From positions 68,412,754 to 68,476,753 of the forward strand of contig OU744725.1 of the NCBI GenBank assembly GCA_916613615.1: a DNA stretch of 64,000 nt, written 5' to 3'. A program made the translations under genes and the position numbers. Shown here piece by piece: positions 26,266-39,960 of this stretch. The stretch comes from Steromphala cineraria. Taxonomy: Eukaryota > Mollusca > Gastropoda > Trochida > Trochidae. Every line of letters begins with the position of its first letter. Positions within the stretch are counted from its first letter, which is position 1. The notes under the pieces were generated by a model, which had not been told where the DNA came from, did not search any database, and saw only the letters and a list, made by a program, of their open reading frames with translations.

Positions 26266-29200
26266 ATCAGGTGTGGTTTACTGTTAGTTAAAGAATGTCG
26301 GCAACGGAAACACTTTCCTAATGACTCAGATTTATACAAATAAACTGCATTGTTGGCGTTAAAGGGAAAGTGTATTTTAGATCATGACAAACGAAATCCG
26401 TCAAGTTTATTTTTTACTGTTGCGTCATCGTCATGTGTTTGGGTTGTGTCCGCTTAATAGGATCATGCATATATGCTCAATGCGTTCATCAATTGTGATG
26501 CATTTAAAATTTACAACAAAATGTTACGTCAGGCTATTCTTTTCCAACAAATTGTGTCTTGTACTGAAACTATTCACTGACATCAGGTTACGTACCTTTG
26601 TTACAAAGTTCATGCAAACATTGCTCTGGTGACAGTTATCATATTTGTTAATCCCCCAAAACATTATGCTTATACAATGAAGGGCGGTAGGGTTAATGTG
26701 GAATCTTCAATAACGTTCGCCGGAATTATGTTTCGTACAGAAGCAGATCCATAGTTTATGACATTGCATGCGTTCTGGACATTGTGCAGATACAATGACA
26801 ATCTACCTATTTTATACACAGTAGCAATATCTAGATTTATCATTTGTTTAAGATTTTCACATTGAATAAAATAATGAAATATTAGATATGAATGAAAATA
26901 CATTTTTTCAAAGGGTATTTCACAATCTTAAAACTCAAATCAAACAAAAACTTCATAGGGGCATTTCAGTATAAACACCTTTGCAACATTCTGATATGGG
27001 GAAATAGAATTGCGAATCTAAACCGCACGCAATTCACATATTTTTGTAATTGATAACATTTGTTTTCTTTTAGGAGAAATCCCAGTATGGCCTGTTAGAA
27101 CTTTTTGACATCTTTGATTATAAAAATCAAATAGAAACGAGAGTTCCATTTAGTAACATATAGGGAACAGATGGAATCGCATTCTACGTATAATGGTGAA
27201 ACAGAGACTGGGTATCGAATTAGTCTTGAAAGTTTGGTAAAAGTTTGTCGAAAATTTGGTATCAGTTTAACCACATATGACTGGTCAGCTGAAGAAAGAA
27301 TGATTTTGAACGGTTTTCAGAATGGAACGGTTGAATGAGACCTCTGACGTGGATTCAATGTTTTTAAAACTCTCAGAAGAGTTGTCAATTAACTCTGAAT
27401 CCGTATTTCATAAAATTTATTTTAATATCTGAATTATTATTAACCATCCATATCTGTTAACATTCATATAAGTTTGAGAGCTGATTATATTTTTCAGGAA
27501 CTGTATAAAAAGTGATTTTACTTAATATTGTAGGCAAATTTATCGTGTTCTTTAGTACATACTTTCTATACAAGAAAATCTAAGAGAATATACAGCCATT
27601 TTCCTCTTTTCACAAATATTCAGCCCACTCCTAGAGCAATTAGAAGCTTTGAGTTCTACACAATGTTACAGATGAGTCAAGGATATCTTAATCAAATTTG
27701 ACATCAATTGCATATGCATTGTCATATTCGTTACGTTTATCTCCGCTGTCCACATGTCGAGTAAAACCAAACAATTGGAAAAATATCTCATCTCGAGATT
27801 GTAATTCATCATTTCCTGCGTGTTGTGTCGATGCGTCAATGCGAGTTTTATCACATCGTCAATTTCAGGAAATATCCTGCCGATATATTGTCATGCAACA
27901 TTGTAGCAATCATTTCTGCTAACTCTCGACCGATCAATTCACATCTGTTCAATCTTGTGTCGAATGTTCTGCTCTGCGCAACCCTATTGATGTTTCAATT
28001 CACGGAATCCACGTGAGTCGCGCCCCGCGATGTTGATTTCACTGAAATCCGTGCCAGTAACGCACGAAGACGGGCACCTGTTGATTTGACACGTCACCCA
28101 GCGGGAGATTCCATCACTCTCAACAGTTGTCGATTTCATTCAACAGGTGGGTGGATTAAAAAGAGTCGCCAAAGAGGAAACGGCTTGGGATTCAAAAATC
28201 AACCTCTTCGCTTTTAAAGGACAATTACGTGTCCTTCTGTGTTGTTTATTGAGCCAGCGACCACAATTGTGTCGTGTCCGGCAGATGGTCACTAATGTCC
28301 AGTTTTGTCCGAGCGTGGTTGTGCAAGACCAATACATCACAATAGCATGTTCTCGAGTTGCTTAAGCGATCTTTGAAACTTGAAACTAGCAAAACAAATT
28401 GTGATAACGCCAATTGGCTACACGCGAATGGGACATTGAAGTTGTTTACAATGGTAAAGAATTACACTAAGGAGGAACAATGATTTAATCGCTAGCTTCC
28501 TATTCTGTAGTGGTGAGGATGTTTTGGTTTTACTGTAGGGGAGGTGACACTTGGACAGATGGGAGGGTTGGGAGTGATGTGTTAATTCTGACACCTCGGG
28601 AGTGTAACACGAATCATGAACCTTCTTACATAACATGTAGAATGTTAACTATCTTTGGTTTCCTTATTTTTAACATCATTTAACATTGGCCTAGTCTTTG
28701 TGTGTTCAAATTTGATTTCAAGACGTGTTGATAATTTTATCAAACCATGATCAATAATTTTCGAAGATAGACAATGCCTCACATGTGAATATCGAAAAAT
28801 TAATGTATGAAATATTTGTTACAAATGATACAAGACTAATCACAAATCATTACTACATACATCAGTTAAGATATCAACATTGATTAGAGACAATGCTGTC
28901 ACGTTTTGTCACATGTTGTAATTTAGAATGATGAATTTAAAACACACTCTTTTTACTCAGACCAATCTAGGCATTCTTTGTTTATTGATTAAACACCTGG
29001 GAAAGATTTATAATGATTAGTTTTGAAATATTTTCTTCAAACAATTAACATAGTTTATGTTGGCTGTTAACACGGACATTAAATTGATACGTTGTTGCAC
29101 TAGATTTAACCTCGGTACATAAATCTGATCCTTTTAAAAACAGTCACTACACGAATATGAGAATTTAATGAAGTAACTTGGTGTCAATTTTGACACCTGA

Positions 29201-31130
29201 GAACACTTGAAAAATACATCAAATAAAGTAATGTGAAGAAGTATTCTGATAAACAAGTGTCATGTTGTCATTTGCATGATACGTATACGTATTGATAGTC
29301 GTTCCAATGTTCCAATGATTGGACATCATTGTCAATTTCACAATAGCCACTACATTTAGGACCTATTAACTATGACTTCAATGTTCTATTTTGATCATAT
29401 TCAAACATTCAATACATTAACGACTATCTTCAATGTCTCTTGAGTTTGTATCAGTAATCTAAAGAGCTTTGTAGCTTCATTGATACTGGGTCAGGTGGTA
29501 GCGCTTGATTTAATTAGACAGTAAGGATTTCTATTGCTAGATGTAGACTAGATAAAACGCCCTGTCTTTTGAAGAAGGGATTAGTGCTAAGTCTATCGCC
29601 GGAGAATGAAGAAAGATTACAGACGTGTTCTACGTGTCAGTGGTCGTTGACAAATTTGAAGATGGAGGCTTTGTCAGAGAATTTCTTCCGATTCAGCCGG
29701 GTGATGGTACATAAAGAGACTGGATTGAACCATTTTTCGTTAAATCATGGGATTTAATCGTTGAGTTACCTCGAAGCGCCTTTTAGAACTTCGATATCGT
29801 GAAGAGTTCTCGTTTGAGAGAAGGTTAACCAACTCTTTTAATGTGGAACTGAACAAACATTTTCATCTCTAATATTTCTTGACTTTGGAAATTTAAAATT
29901 GGATTTAGAATTTGATGGTGCAAAACTGCTAAGGAGATATCCCGTGATCGTGCAAATATAACTAGTATCTGTCAAATGTTACTGTAATCAGATTTGTGGT
30001 AAATTCATACTTGTCAGACATAAATGTAATAAAAGTAAACGAATCCTGGATGAATTCCTTGATTTGAAATCTAGAGGTGCCTAAACATTTATGCCTATAT
30101 ACTTTGTCAAGATTCTTTAATTTGAATATTGAACAAAGATAAATTCCTTTCATTTTGACTTCAATTGTTATATGTAAAACATGACGCAAACATGAAACTT
30201 CAATAGATCTGTCAACTTTTCAAACAACATTTGACCTTTAATGTGGTTTTCTTATTTCATAAATGATTATCATAATACCACCCTATCATAAATATGTTCA
30301 TGATATGATCATTTATGTCTACATATCAAAGAGCCATTTATACGTACCTTGAGGATACTAGCATTTCAAAGAGAAAATACAAAGAAAAATCACAAAGTTC
30401 AATTGAAAATCATTTGTACATGAACTATATTGATGAAAACGAATGTAAAATCTGATACACTGACGTGTACGGACAGGGTGTACTGATGTGTATTGCAAGT
30501 GTACTGAGGTGATAGTGATGTGTTTAAACAGATAATCCCCACACCAAGAGGATCAAAGCAAGCCTTATGTGAAACAGAGAGGTCGATCAGACCAGGGCCT
30601 CTCTCAATACAAGACCCTCTGTCTGAACAATGCTGACACACTGGTGGTGGAATTTCTCATTTACCAGCCTTTATGTATGTCTAATCTGCAGGAAAATCTT
30701 CTTATTTCCTCCTTCAATAGATAAAGTGTCTCCACACAAACTCCCTTTCACTGCTGTTAATAGGCTAACAAAACCACACAAGGTCTGGCTCAGGGCAAGC
30801 ATCTATGTCCTTCGTTATTTCTGTATTTCGGTGATTGTACTTTCCCTTTTCATTTAGACTTAAAGAATCGTTTGTCTACTAGGTTTGAGATTTTCCGGTT
30901 CAGATATAGTTTAAGGATTTTCATTGAAACTCAGCTCTCTGTTTGATTAATCTTTATATCTTGCCTAAAAGTTCTGCTACTGGTGTGTCTTTTGTTCTTT
31001 CTGTATCTGTGGTGAATAAGTCTTTCCCATTTCATTGAGATTTTAAACACTGCGATATTTTTTTGTAATCGAAGTGACAAAAAAAACGACTGAAACTTCA
31101 TGGAATTTGATCAATGACCGAACAAACTTA

Positions 31131-31283
31131 TTACAAAGAAAGTAACAAAATTCTATCAACATATGTACGATGGTTCCTATATTACAAAGAAAGAAACAAA
31201 ATTCTACCAACATATGTACGATGGTTCCTATATTACAAAGAAAGTAACAAACTTCTACCAACATATGTATAATGGTTCCTATA
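31131..31283. repeat. Tandem repeat, 51-bp unit, 3 copies
   Basis: TTACAAAGAAAGTAACAAA starts at 31131, 31182 and 31233, and each unit ends GATGGTTCCTATA or similar. 51 is a multiple of three, so the minus strand carries a short ORF with repeated peptides; I treat it as a by-product. Confidence 0.93.
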
Positions 31284-33299
31284 TATCAAACCACTTCCAC
31301 TTCTGACCCAGGTCAAGTACTAGCCTAGCACCTGTTGATAAACATAATTTAAGAACTCGATAAAAACAAACGGCCATGAAAGAGGGCAGCGTCTATCCGT
31401 ATTTTCCTCAAATTGTGGTTTCCAGATAGTTGCATATCTCTGGTAGATATGATAGGAAGTCATCTTCGTGTCAGATATGTTTTGTAGGTAATTAATCCTA
31501 TCTACCCGTCATCAGTCCTGCTTTATGGCAGACAAACTAAATTTGGCGGCTCCTGGCCGAACTCTATGGGAGGCTATTTATCAACAGAATTCTTCCAGTG
31601 TCTATTCAGAGTAATTAAGAACAGGTTGGATGAGATCCAACAAGGATAGCAATTGAAAACTGTCTGGCTTGGATAAGTCCTGAGCATTCTCGTAGTACAC
31701 TCAAGGTTGAAAGGGAGGTAACTGCAGTTGAAAATTTTCAACTTGATTAATCTATTTGTCTAGGAAGACTCATCATTCATTCTCTGCACATTTCTTCATT
31801 CAAAGGGAGGTAACCGGTTTGGTGAAATACAATGGCACTAGCAGGAGCAATATGATACGATAAAAGATAAAGGGATGTTGGTCGCATTATGCTTTATCTT
31901 GAGGTACCAAATCATGATTGGGGGAACCAGGAATGTTCCACTTGTCAGTAATTTCCACTAATTTGACACTTGCTTGTAATTTCGGCGATGATGCGGTGTT
32001 GGTCATCTGATGACCTGGTCATCTCTGACACCACTGGTCAGCTGGTAGCGTCCCCGGACATCTGATCTAGTGCTTGCCACCGCCTCAATGTATCAGTTTC
32101 CCAGCTTGATTTAGTTTCCTTGTATTGATGTGTCTCTGTACAAGCGTCAGATCCTGGTGTATAATTATACGCTGGGCTGACATCAGAGGAACGGGGATTT
32201 GTAAAATTTAATTTAGTCCTTCTGAAACGTGACATTTCCATTTTGATAAACCCGAAATGATATATCTTTGAGTCTGTTTAGTACTCTTCTCTCAGCTTCT
32301 TAAATATTCAATAATGTTTTGATCTAATTCAGTGTATGGAATTGTAAATGTCGTTGTCGTGAGTTTGGATATGCAATCTACCATTGGTTACTGCTAGTTA
32401 GTCAAATTAATGCAAACTTCTATATTTCTTAAACAGGACACCTCTTCGTTTAGTGCTTAATGTTTTATGTAATAAATATCTTTTGAATATGTAAATATTT
32501 TAGATTTTGCATGATTCCCAATTTTGGGTGGAATTGCATGTCAGTTGATTTGATTAAAATCAGTTTTTGTGATATTTTGGCAAAGCGGAATAAAACCATA
32601 AAGAAAGATGTTAAAAGTCTTAAACCCATCATAACGTCATGATATATTAGCTACCAAATTAGCATACGCGGCTGTCCTTGTAAAACAATGTCTATATTCA
32701 GTCTCTGTGAGACAATAACTCTCGAAAACGATTATTTCATTAGATATAAGAAAGAAGCCTCAGAGAATTTGGCTTTATTACACTCTCGTTGGAGATACTA
32801 CAGTTGTGAAACAATAACATGTTATTCAACACTGTTGTGAAACATTGCACGTGATAGCGATCGCATCCGGAACTACTTTCCTGCTGTCGCATGACAAGTT
32901 ATCGGTTGATAACGTCAATTAAAATTGCGACTTAAAAATATTGTTCTCTTTCCAAACGAAAACAATACGAGATAAAAGTAAAATTCTTTTTATAAACGTG
33001 TTTATTTGTTTATGATTAAATTGTGCGAGAAACAATACAAAGAATCAGAGATACCTCCACAACATTCATCTTCAAATGTAAACATGCTTTAACATGACCT
33101 CGAAATCAGGGTCAAGCCGGCATTCGATAGTAGACCTGGCCAGGTCATCCCTTCCGATTACGGTCGATTCTTGAAATGTCAGCGTCAGTATTTCAGAATT
33201 TCGATAAAGCAACCCATGTTTTGGTGATTTACCGTGAGCATTAGCAACGTTATCTTTATCGGCAACAAGTTCAAATTCGTCGAAACGCTAAAAGGTTTT

Positions 33300-33665
33300 T
33301 AGAGTTATCTCCCTTGCAGCCCTAAGCTCCTAGCAGCGTTTTGCAACTCAACGTCGGGCTCGCTATTCAAAGAAGCGGTCCTTTTTGTTGTAGAAGTCAG
33401 ATGAAATTATGCGCTATGAGCATGCCCCCGGCGTGGAGTTTAGCGCTTTAGAAATGGACTAATTATTTTATGCCTTGCTGCAGAGACTTTACTTTTCTGT
33501 GCTGCTATAGTGCCCCTACAGAGTAGAGAGCAAGCACAGAAAACTCAAGGCTATGCAGCAAGGCATATTTTTAGGCTCTGCGTAGGAAGATGGGATAGTA
33601 TTTGTATTTAACTCGCTTTCGCTCTTTAAATACGAATACCATCCACTCGTTTCATAAATATGTTA
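33300..33665. mobile_element. Foldback/MITE-like repeat, copy 2
   Basis: It contains GAAGCGGTCC (33372-33381) and two nested hairpins. A 13-bp perfect inverted repeat (33470-33482 with 33554-33566) encloses TTTTCTGTGCTGC and GCAAGCACAGAAAA arms. A second hairpin (33589-33611 with 33625-33644) has the loop CTCGCTTTCGCTC followed by CACTCGTTTCAT. The left edge holds GGGAGATAACTCT on the minus strand. The layout matches copy 1 at 11.5 kb. No ORF. Confidence 0.5.
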
Positions 33666-34570
33666 TTAAACTAAACGTCGTTTAGTATTCTCTATATTTC
33701 ACTGCAAATCTAGACTTGCTTTTCAAGAGTTTTGCTGTGTGTAAACGTGCCTCACAACAGTTTAAGTGAGTATCAACAAATATATTCGCTATTTCTGCCA
33801 TTAACTTGGGAATATGGACGAAATTTGAAGAACCCACACAGTTGTAGGGCTTTGAGAGTTCCATGATTACTAATTGTGTCATATACAATGTTATGCTCCA
33901 TTTACATAAACAATGGCAACAAGCTTACGCCCGTGTGCGGAGAACACCATCCTATTCTGATATGCGAGTTATTAATCAATAATGTTTTGACTATTACATA
34001 CATACAAGTCAATTGATACTGTATACCATGCCTCCATAAGCGCCAATCATTAGTAATGGATTCCTTGTAGAACCATAGACGTAACCTTCCTGTACTCGGG
34101 TAATTGATTATATACTGGAATCAATAGTGACATACTTATGGTTGACTGAACGAGACCTTTATGAATAGATACTTATCATTAAAAGTAATAGACATATACT
34201 CAGTATATGAAACATGTGTGTTGATTTAATAACGTTTTCCCCAAGAGATTTAATCAACATTGTATTTCTCAAAAATACAAATATACAAGGACTTATACAG
34301 CTGAGTGAGTGTTGGATAACTTTCAAACCAGGAAGTAATTCATACTTTGAACTTATGAATCCATTTTCGTTTTGAAAATAATGATCATGACATCGTTTTG
34401 CCCCACTCCAAGAAATAAATCATTTGTTGACACATAAAACGAGCCAGTGGTATGAATTTACCAGATAAACGATTAATCACTGCAGTGATTGTAGATAACA
34501 CTGGGAAATTGACAAGTAATATATTACCACCCGTCAATAGCAGCTATAACCATAACTCATTTCACTCCGC

Positions 34571-35074
34571 ATGTACATCCTTTTGATGAGGTGTCAATTT
34601 CACACCGGACCCGAGGCGTTCTCCACCTTGACATGTAGACCCTTACACCCCCGTAGGTCCGATACTGACCCCCGTCAACGAGTGTTCCCTGGGTGCAGAA
34701 CTCACGGTTTCCTCAATGCTGTACTGTCACAACTCTTCAGGAAAGATCAACTAAACTATCACAGTACTCAAATATACCCAAAGTTATCCGATTTTGGTAA
34801 TCAAATTTGTACCTCTTCCTCCGTCACCATATCTTCCAGAATTGTTCCCCTATCTTCACCCAACCCCACATACCCAATCCTCGCAAGAATATCCTCAAAT
34901 GATGTCACTGTCCCCAACCTAGGTAAACCGAAGACTCACCGAAGTGCCTTGGTATACCCGTTCAGTACATTTCAAAGGCAACCACTCCCTTACTTTTCTG
35001 TCCTCAATGCACAAAACGATGACCATTTCAACCCAGCAAACACTCCCCAAACCTGTCATCGTTTCCTGTATTAA
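34571..35074 (+). CDS. Unrecognised 167-codon ORF, doubtful gene
   Basis: The longest ORF outside the retrotransposon, starting at a genuine ATG. The predicted protein is rich in Ser, Thr and Pro, with no membrane segment, signal peptide or motif that I recognise. The plus strand is C-rich here, which lowers stop-codon frequency and may be why the frame is open. It stops 12 bp before a 31-bp tandem repeat. There is no obvious promoter, splice context or poly(A) signal placed for it. It could be an exon of a lineage-specific gene, part of a long non-coding RNA, or chance. Confidence 0.2.
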   Translation: MYILLMRCQFHTGPEAFSTLTCRPLHPRRSDTDPRQRVFPGCRTHGFLNAVLSQLFRKDQLNYHSTQIYPKLSDFGNQICTSSSVTISSRIVPLSSPNPTYPILARISSNDVTVPNLGKPKTHRSALVYPFSTFQRQPLPYFSVLNAQNDDHFNPANTPQTCHRFLY

Positions 35075-35086
35075 GCCTAACTTTAT

Positions 35087-35300
35087 CTGACTTTATTTGT
35101 GACTTTTAGAATTTGTTCTGACGTTATTTGTGACTTTTAGAATTTGTTCTGACTTTATTTGTGACTTTTAGAATTTGTTCTGACGTTATTTGTGACTTTT
35201 AGAATTTGTTCTGACTTTATTTGTGACTTTTAGAATTTTTTCTGACTTTATTTGTGACTTTTAGAATTTTTTCTGACTTTATTTGTGACTTTTAAAATTA
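35087..35300. repeat. Tandem repeat, 31-bp unit, about 7 copies
   Basis: The unit CTGACTTTATTTGTGACTTT continues TAGAATTTGTT; copies start every 31 bp from 35087. Units 2 and 4 carry CTGACG instead of CTGACT, suggesting that a 62-bp dimer was once amplified. It begins 12 bp after the stop of the 34571-35074 ORF. Confidence 0.95.
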
Positions 35301-38300
35301 TCCTTCTATAGAATAGCCTCTTTTAGGAAGCCAACAAAAACGTTTTGGCCGGTAATCGAATTAACTCCATCCTTTTAGCTCACATCACCCCAATAGCTAT
35401 CTAGAGAGTCCGAAACTGACATCCCCCCCATCCCCTCCCCGCTCCGACCAGCGTCAAATTTCGGCAGCTGACCATCAGCCCTAGAGTGGTCATCAAAGAT
35501 TCAGTATTTTTACGTCCTTTGTCACTTGTTTAGTCTGAAAGTGATTCTTTGTCTTTCGTGTTGAAACTTTGATTGCAGACAAACATTAGTAAGATTATAA
35601 AGGATGATATCATCCCCAGGCGCCTTAAATCCATAAATCACTGTGTATTGGTGTTTGTAGTTGTCGTTTGAGGACACTTTGTAACACTTCGCTTTATGCT
35701 TCCTCAATAAACGGCTTTGTCTGCTGAATTAAATTATGTTTTTATGGGCTTAATGTGTTTTGTTAACTTAAAGGATACACATTAAAGAACAATAAAGCAG
35801 TAAAAGAAATCATTATTTGGGTTAAAAGGTACATATCACTTTTGTTTCTGTACCCGTGGGCTGTTACACTTACTAAAACCATATGATGGGGTTTCATCGA
35901 AGTCATTCGACCTTTGTTGAGTAATACGAAATTTGTCGTCAAGTTTTACTCGGAAATAAACATAATCCCTTGCACATGTCAGTGATGCAACTCTTTCGTC
36001 TACTGTCTTCGTATTCATATTTGTGTTCAAAAGGACATTTCGCTGGTGTCATGGGTCGATTTTTGTGTCCATGACATGTTAATATCATGTAGACAAACAT
36101 CTATATCTAGTCTCAGAAGTATTTTGTTCAATACTGACAATATTTTAAAACAATTCATGTATAACTATTATAACAAAAAGGAGACTAGAAGATGCTTTAA
36201 AATTGCCTAGAGGTGAGTGATCTAGACTTGCTATACTTTTGTAGACTAGGTTGGTCGTCAATTGAATATTTTGCTCTAGGCTTGATGAGTGTCAATGCAG
36301 TGTTAGTAAAAAAATTTCATTGAAATATAGTATAGTGATTACTTGAATCTCATCTTGGTGACTTCAGACTTCAATCTTGTCAACAAAAGTTTTTATGTTG
36401 TTTTTGGTTTTTTTATTGTTCCCAAGTCATATATACAATATAAAAAAGTGTAAGTTATACACAATGAGTTTACAACCTCTCAGAATGTTCTACAATCAGA
36501 GGTTCTAGACATAAAGTCAAAACCGAATTAATGTAACCAATCAGTCACTACCTATATGTCTATTAAATTTAAAAAATGAAAATAATAGAAACCACTTGTT
36601 GGAAAATTTGTCAGAAGTATTATTTCTTTTAGATATAGATCTTTCTATTGTGAATATGTCCTTTAAAATCTTTATAAAATTCTTCAGTTTTGGCATATTG
36701 TTTTTCAAAGAGCAGATGTTTATATGTCTTTTGGCACATAAAATTATGTCATGAAGTCAACAAAGGTTGGTAGAATTTAAGCAATTCCTTTTCGTATTCA
36801 TACATTTATTGAAATCTGAAAGTTTGTTAGTTACCTATGGTCAAGTAATTGATTTAAGAAATTAGCAACTAATATGAGGAAGTAAATTGTAATTCATTCA
36901 TCATGTGACAAATAAATCTACCTTTCAACCCAGTTAAACATTCACTGTGCATCTTAACTCGATAGAAGCCGCAACCGACAAAACACCCTTTGTTCAAAAA
37001 TCCTAAGTCATTAAATACGTTGAATCGATTGTAGAAATTATTCAAACTTGATACCATATAAATCCTCATTATCTATACATGTTCTGAAAATGGCGGAGAT
37101 TTTCATACATGCGAAAACCCATCGTATCAATATCACAAATATTATAGCATGCTGTTATTCACATATTTTGGTTCATTGGGACCAGCCTTCCTTCCACCAT
37201 AATAACGTTAACTGTAAAAGCAAAGGCTCAATAGAAAACCACAGCGTCCCAGTATATGCCACTACAAGTTTTATTGACCACGTTTAAACCAACGATCATT
37301 TCGGATTATTTCCCACAAACCACAGACATCTGTAAACTTAATTATGCAAGAGTTTTAATCCCAAGTCCCCAATTTTCTCCTAAAACGTTTCGCGCCCGTC
37401 GAGAAAGTCGCCAAACAATGTCATCGAGAGGCTACAGACAATCGCTGGATCAAGTTTAGTACTTATTGCTAATCCAGTCTCACCGCAATGTAGATATAAC
37501 CCAGCGACACTGAACGTTATCAGTTTGATTGACAGATAGTCGATTTCAAAGGCTATTGATAGGTCAGTCTGGCCTTCGATTCCCCCGGTCAAGTTAACCT
37601 GGTTCGATCAGGGGTCAGATAGATATATAGCTTGCTGACCGATCGTCAATTAGATAGCCTTGTCGGTTACATAAGTGAAATTGACACGTGTAGATTGCAT
37701 GCATGCTTTACCCGCGCTGTGTGAATCAGACGTGGCCACGTTAAACTATGGGGTTGTAAATTGTGAAAGTTTATTAGGAAGACATGTGAAGAATGGCTAT
37801 TAAAATCTGTGTTGACAACGTGTAGATTAATGGCTGATTGTTGAACTATCGTGCAATTGGATGGGCTGGTCATAAACGAGTGAAGGGTTGAAAATTGAAG
37901 GGGCCCTTTTAGACATGTATTACCAAAATAAAGGGACTTAACGAATGACAAAAACTGTCCATGTTTCGTATGCCAAGTCAAGTCAGATTAGTTGATCCAA
38001 CCTCGGTTCAAATAAGACCAAATCCGGGGTTCTCGGCAGTTTTCCTAGCAAAGAAAGGCAGTACAAACGATTGGAAACATTTCAATCTATGAACACATAC
38101 CCCGCATGGAAAGGGTGGTTAGAATGACCTAAAATAAAACTCTGTTGATCTGAATTTATTCAGATTAAAGGGATAAGTGCATATGGTTAAAACATTTGTT
38201 TATATGTCACGGTAGTTTTTGCTGCCTTAACATGTCCACGATACCAAACCCAGTGTTAGTATTTGCTTAATCTATTTTGATGAACACTAACAATACTTAA

Positions 38301-39479
38301 GATATCATCGATCATTTGAAGGTTGATAAAGATAAGAAGTTTCATTTTCACATATTCTCGTCTCAGTCAAAACAGTTTATTTAAAGTTATTTGTATAATT
38401 GGTTATTCTAAAAATACGATATGTGTTTTGATAACTTCCGATGAAGAAATTGATATTCCCTTCAGTGTACTTTCCTCCTTTAATTGTTTGATTTGTAAAC
38501 AACGATCAATTCACATTTTTTTCTTTGTTTCCTAAACTCCTCAACTTTCCTCAACGAAATTCCACCATGGAGCCACCCAGGAGATCAACAACACGATACA
38601 TGTAAGACACAACTACGTGGCTGTTTTCTAAACATATCCTCCCTTGGAATAAACATGTAGGGAGAACAAGCAAGCAAATGTGTCACTAAATACTAAAATC
38701 AGGAAGCTCCAACAACAAACTAAATACCCGGAAAATATTTGTGGAAGAGGTGTTCACACTTGCCAGGGGGTACTCGGGTATCGCTGACCAGTGTACATGT
38801 TTCCGGAGACGTGGTCAGTCATTGTCCAGGATGGCTATTTAACAAGCGAAGCGCAAATGTGTTGCGCAAATGTGTTGCGCAATGGAGGTACAGGACCAGT
38901 TTTCTCTGAAGCGCAATCCGTTTGCGTTAAGTTTGATGAATATGATAACGACAAATAATTATTAAGACTCAGTCCCGTTTAGTGTAACATTAGTTAAAAA
39001 TAAAACAAAAAGGAAAAAGAGCTAAAATCTTTCATTCATTTGCAAACATCGGTAATGTGTGTCGTCAGTTTGGCTTAAATTATGACAAGAAAGAGATTAG
39101 CAGTAAACAGTAACAACCATGAAACCAAAGAATGTATCAAAGTAATTATATTATAGTAAGTTCCTGTTTTGTTCAAACATTTGTCAAATCATTTGAAACT
39201 TTGCTTTGTTTTACAAAATGGAATATGTAAAGGTTCAAGTGTCTTGAATGACTGTCGTAGAATTGTCAATGTCCATGTTTTTAAAATTTTCCACTAACTG
39301 ACAAATCGAAGGTCACGTTACCTCGAATAATGATTCGAGGGACCACACATTAAACAACGATAAATTGAAACAAAAACCAGAAAGTAAGGGATCATTTTAA
39401 ACGATCACCAGGTGTCTTCTCACCCTAGATGCTTATATTCTTCAGCAAGATCTAAATTGCGGGAGTTCTCGTGACAGGC

Positions 39480-39960
39480 GTCAGAAGTCATTGTCCGAAG
39501 GATAGTCTGCCAAACGGTCAAGTATTTGGTCACTGTGACTCAAAGTGTGACAGAAAACAGCATGCCAGTGAAAGCTGAACATGCAAACATTCACGTGTCT
39601 GTGATTGTCCATAGATGGCCACTGTCAATTCAACAAGATTGCTGTCAATTCATTCTTTGACGTCAGTAACGTTTGTGGTAGCCTAACTCAAAGAAAAAAA
39701 CAGTTAAACGTAACGCACGGTTCAAGTTTCAGAAACGATTGTCCGGCGCATAGTCTTTATCCTTCACATTTAACCTTCAGCCACTTTGTAGTCATTTTGG
39801 CTCAGATTGTGACAGATAAACAGCATATTAGTCAAACCGCAACATGTGTCATTGTCCGAGGAATGGTCAATGTATTTTTCAACATCCAGTCAAGTTCGTG
39901 GTCAGTTTGGCTCAGGTTGTGACAGAAAACAACGTATTATAGTGGACATTACATTATAGT
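39480..39960. repeat. Degenerate satellite, about 110-130 bp unit
   Basis: ATTGTCCGARGRATRGTC-like phrases at about 39492, 39605, 39738 and 39851 are each followed by TTTGGCTCAGRTTGTGACAG and AAACAGCATATTAGT-like tails. Copies are well diverged. The two ORFs of about 100 codons overlapping or following it are not convincing genes. Confidence 0.75.

Noticed and set aside
31043..31264. 73-codon minus-strand ORF with a 17-residue peptide repeat
   Set aside because: Produced by a 51-bp tandem repeat whose unit is divisible by three; only three copies and no other support.
37667..37981. 104-codon minus-strand ORF
   Set aside because: No recognisable motif, and it overlaps unique non-coding sequence; its length is within chance expectation for this window.
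39605..39922. 105-codon ORF
   Set aside because: It lies inside the degenerate satellite at 39480-39960 and starts at a non-ATG codon.
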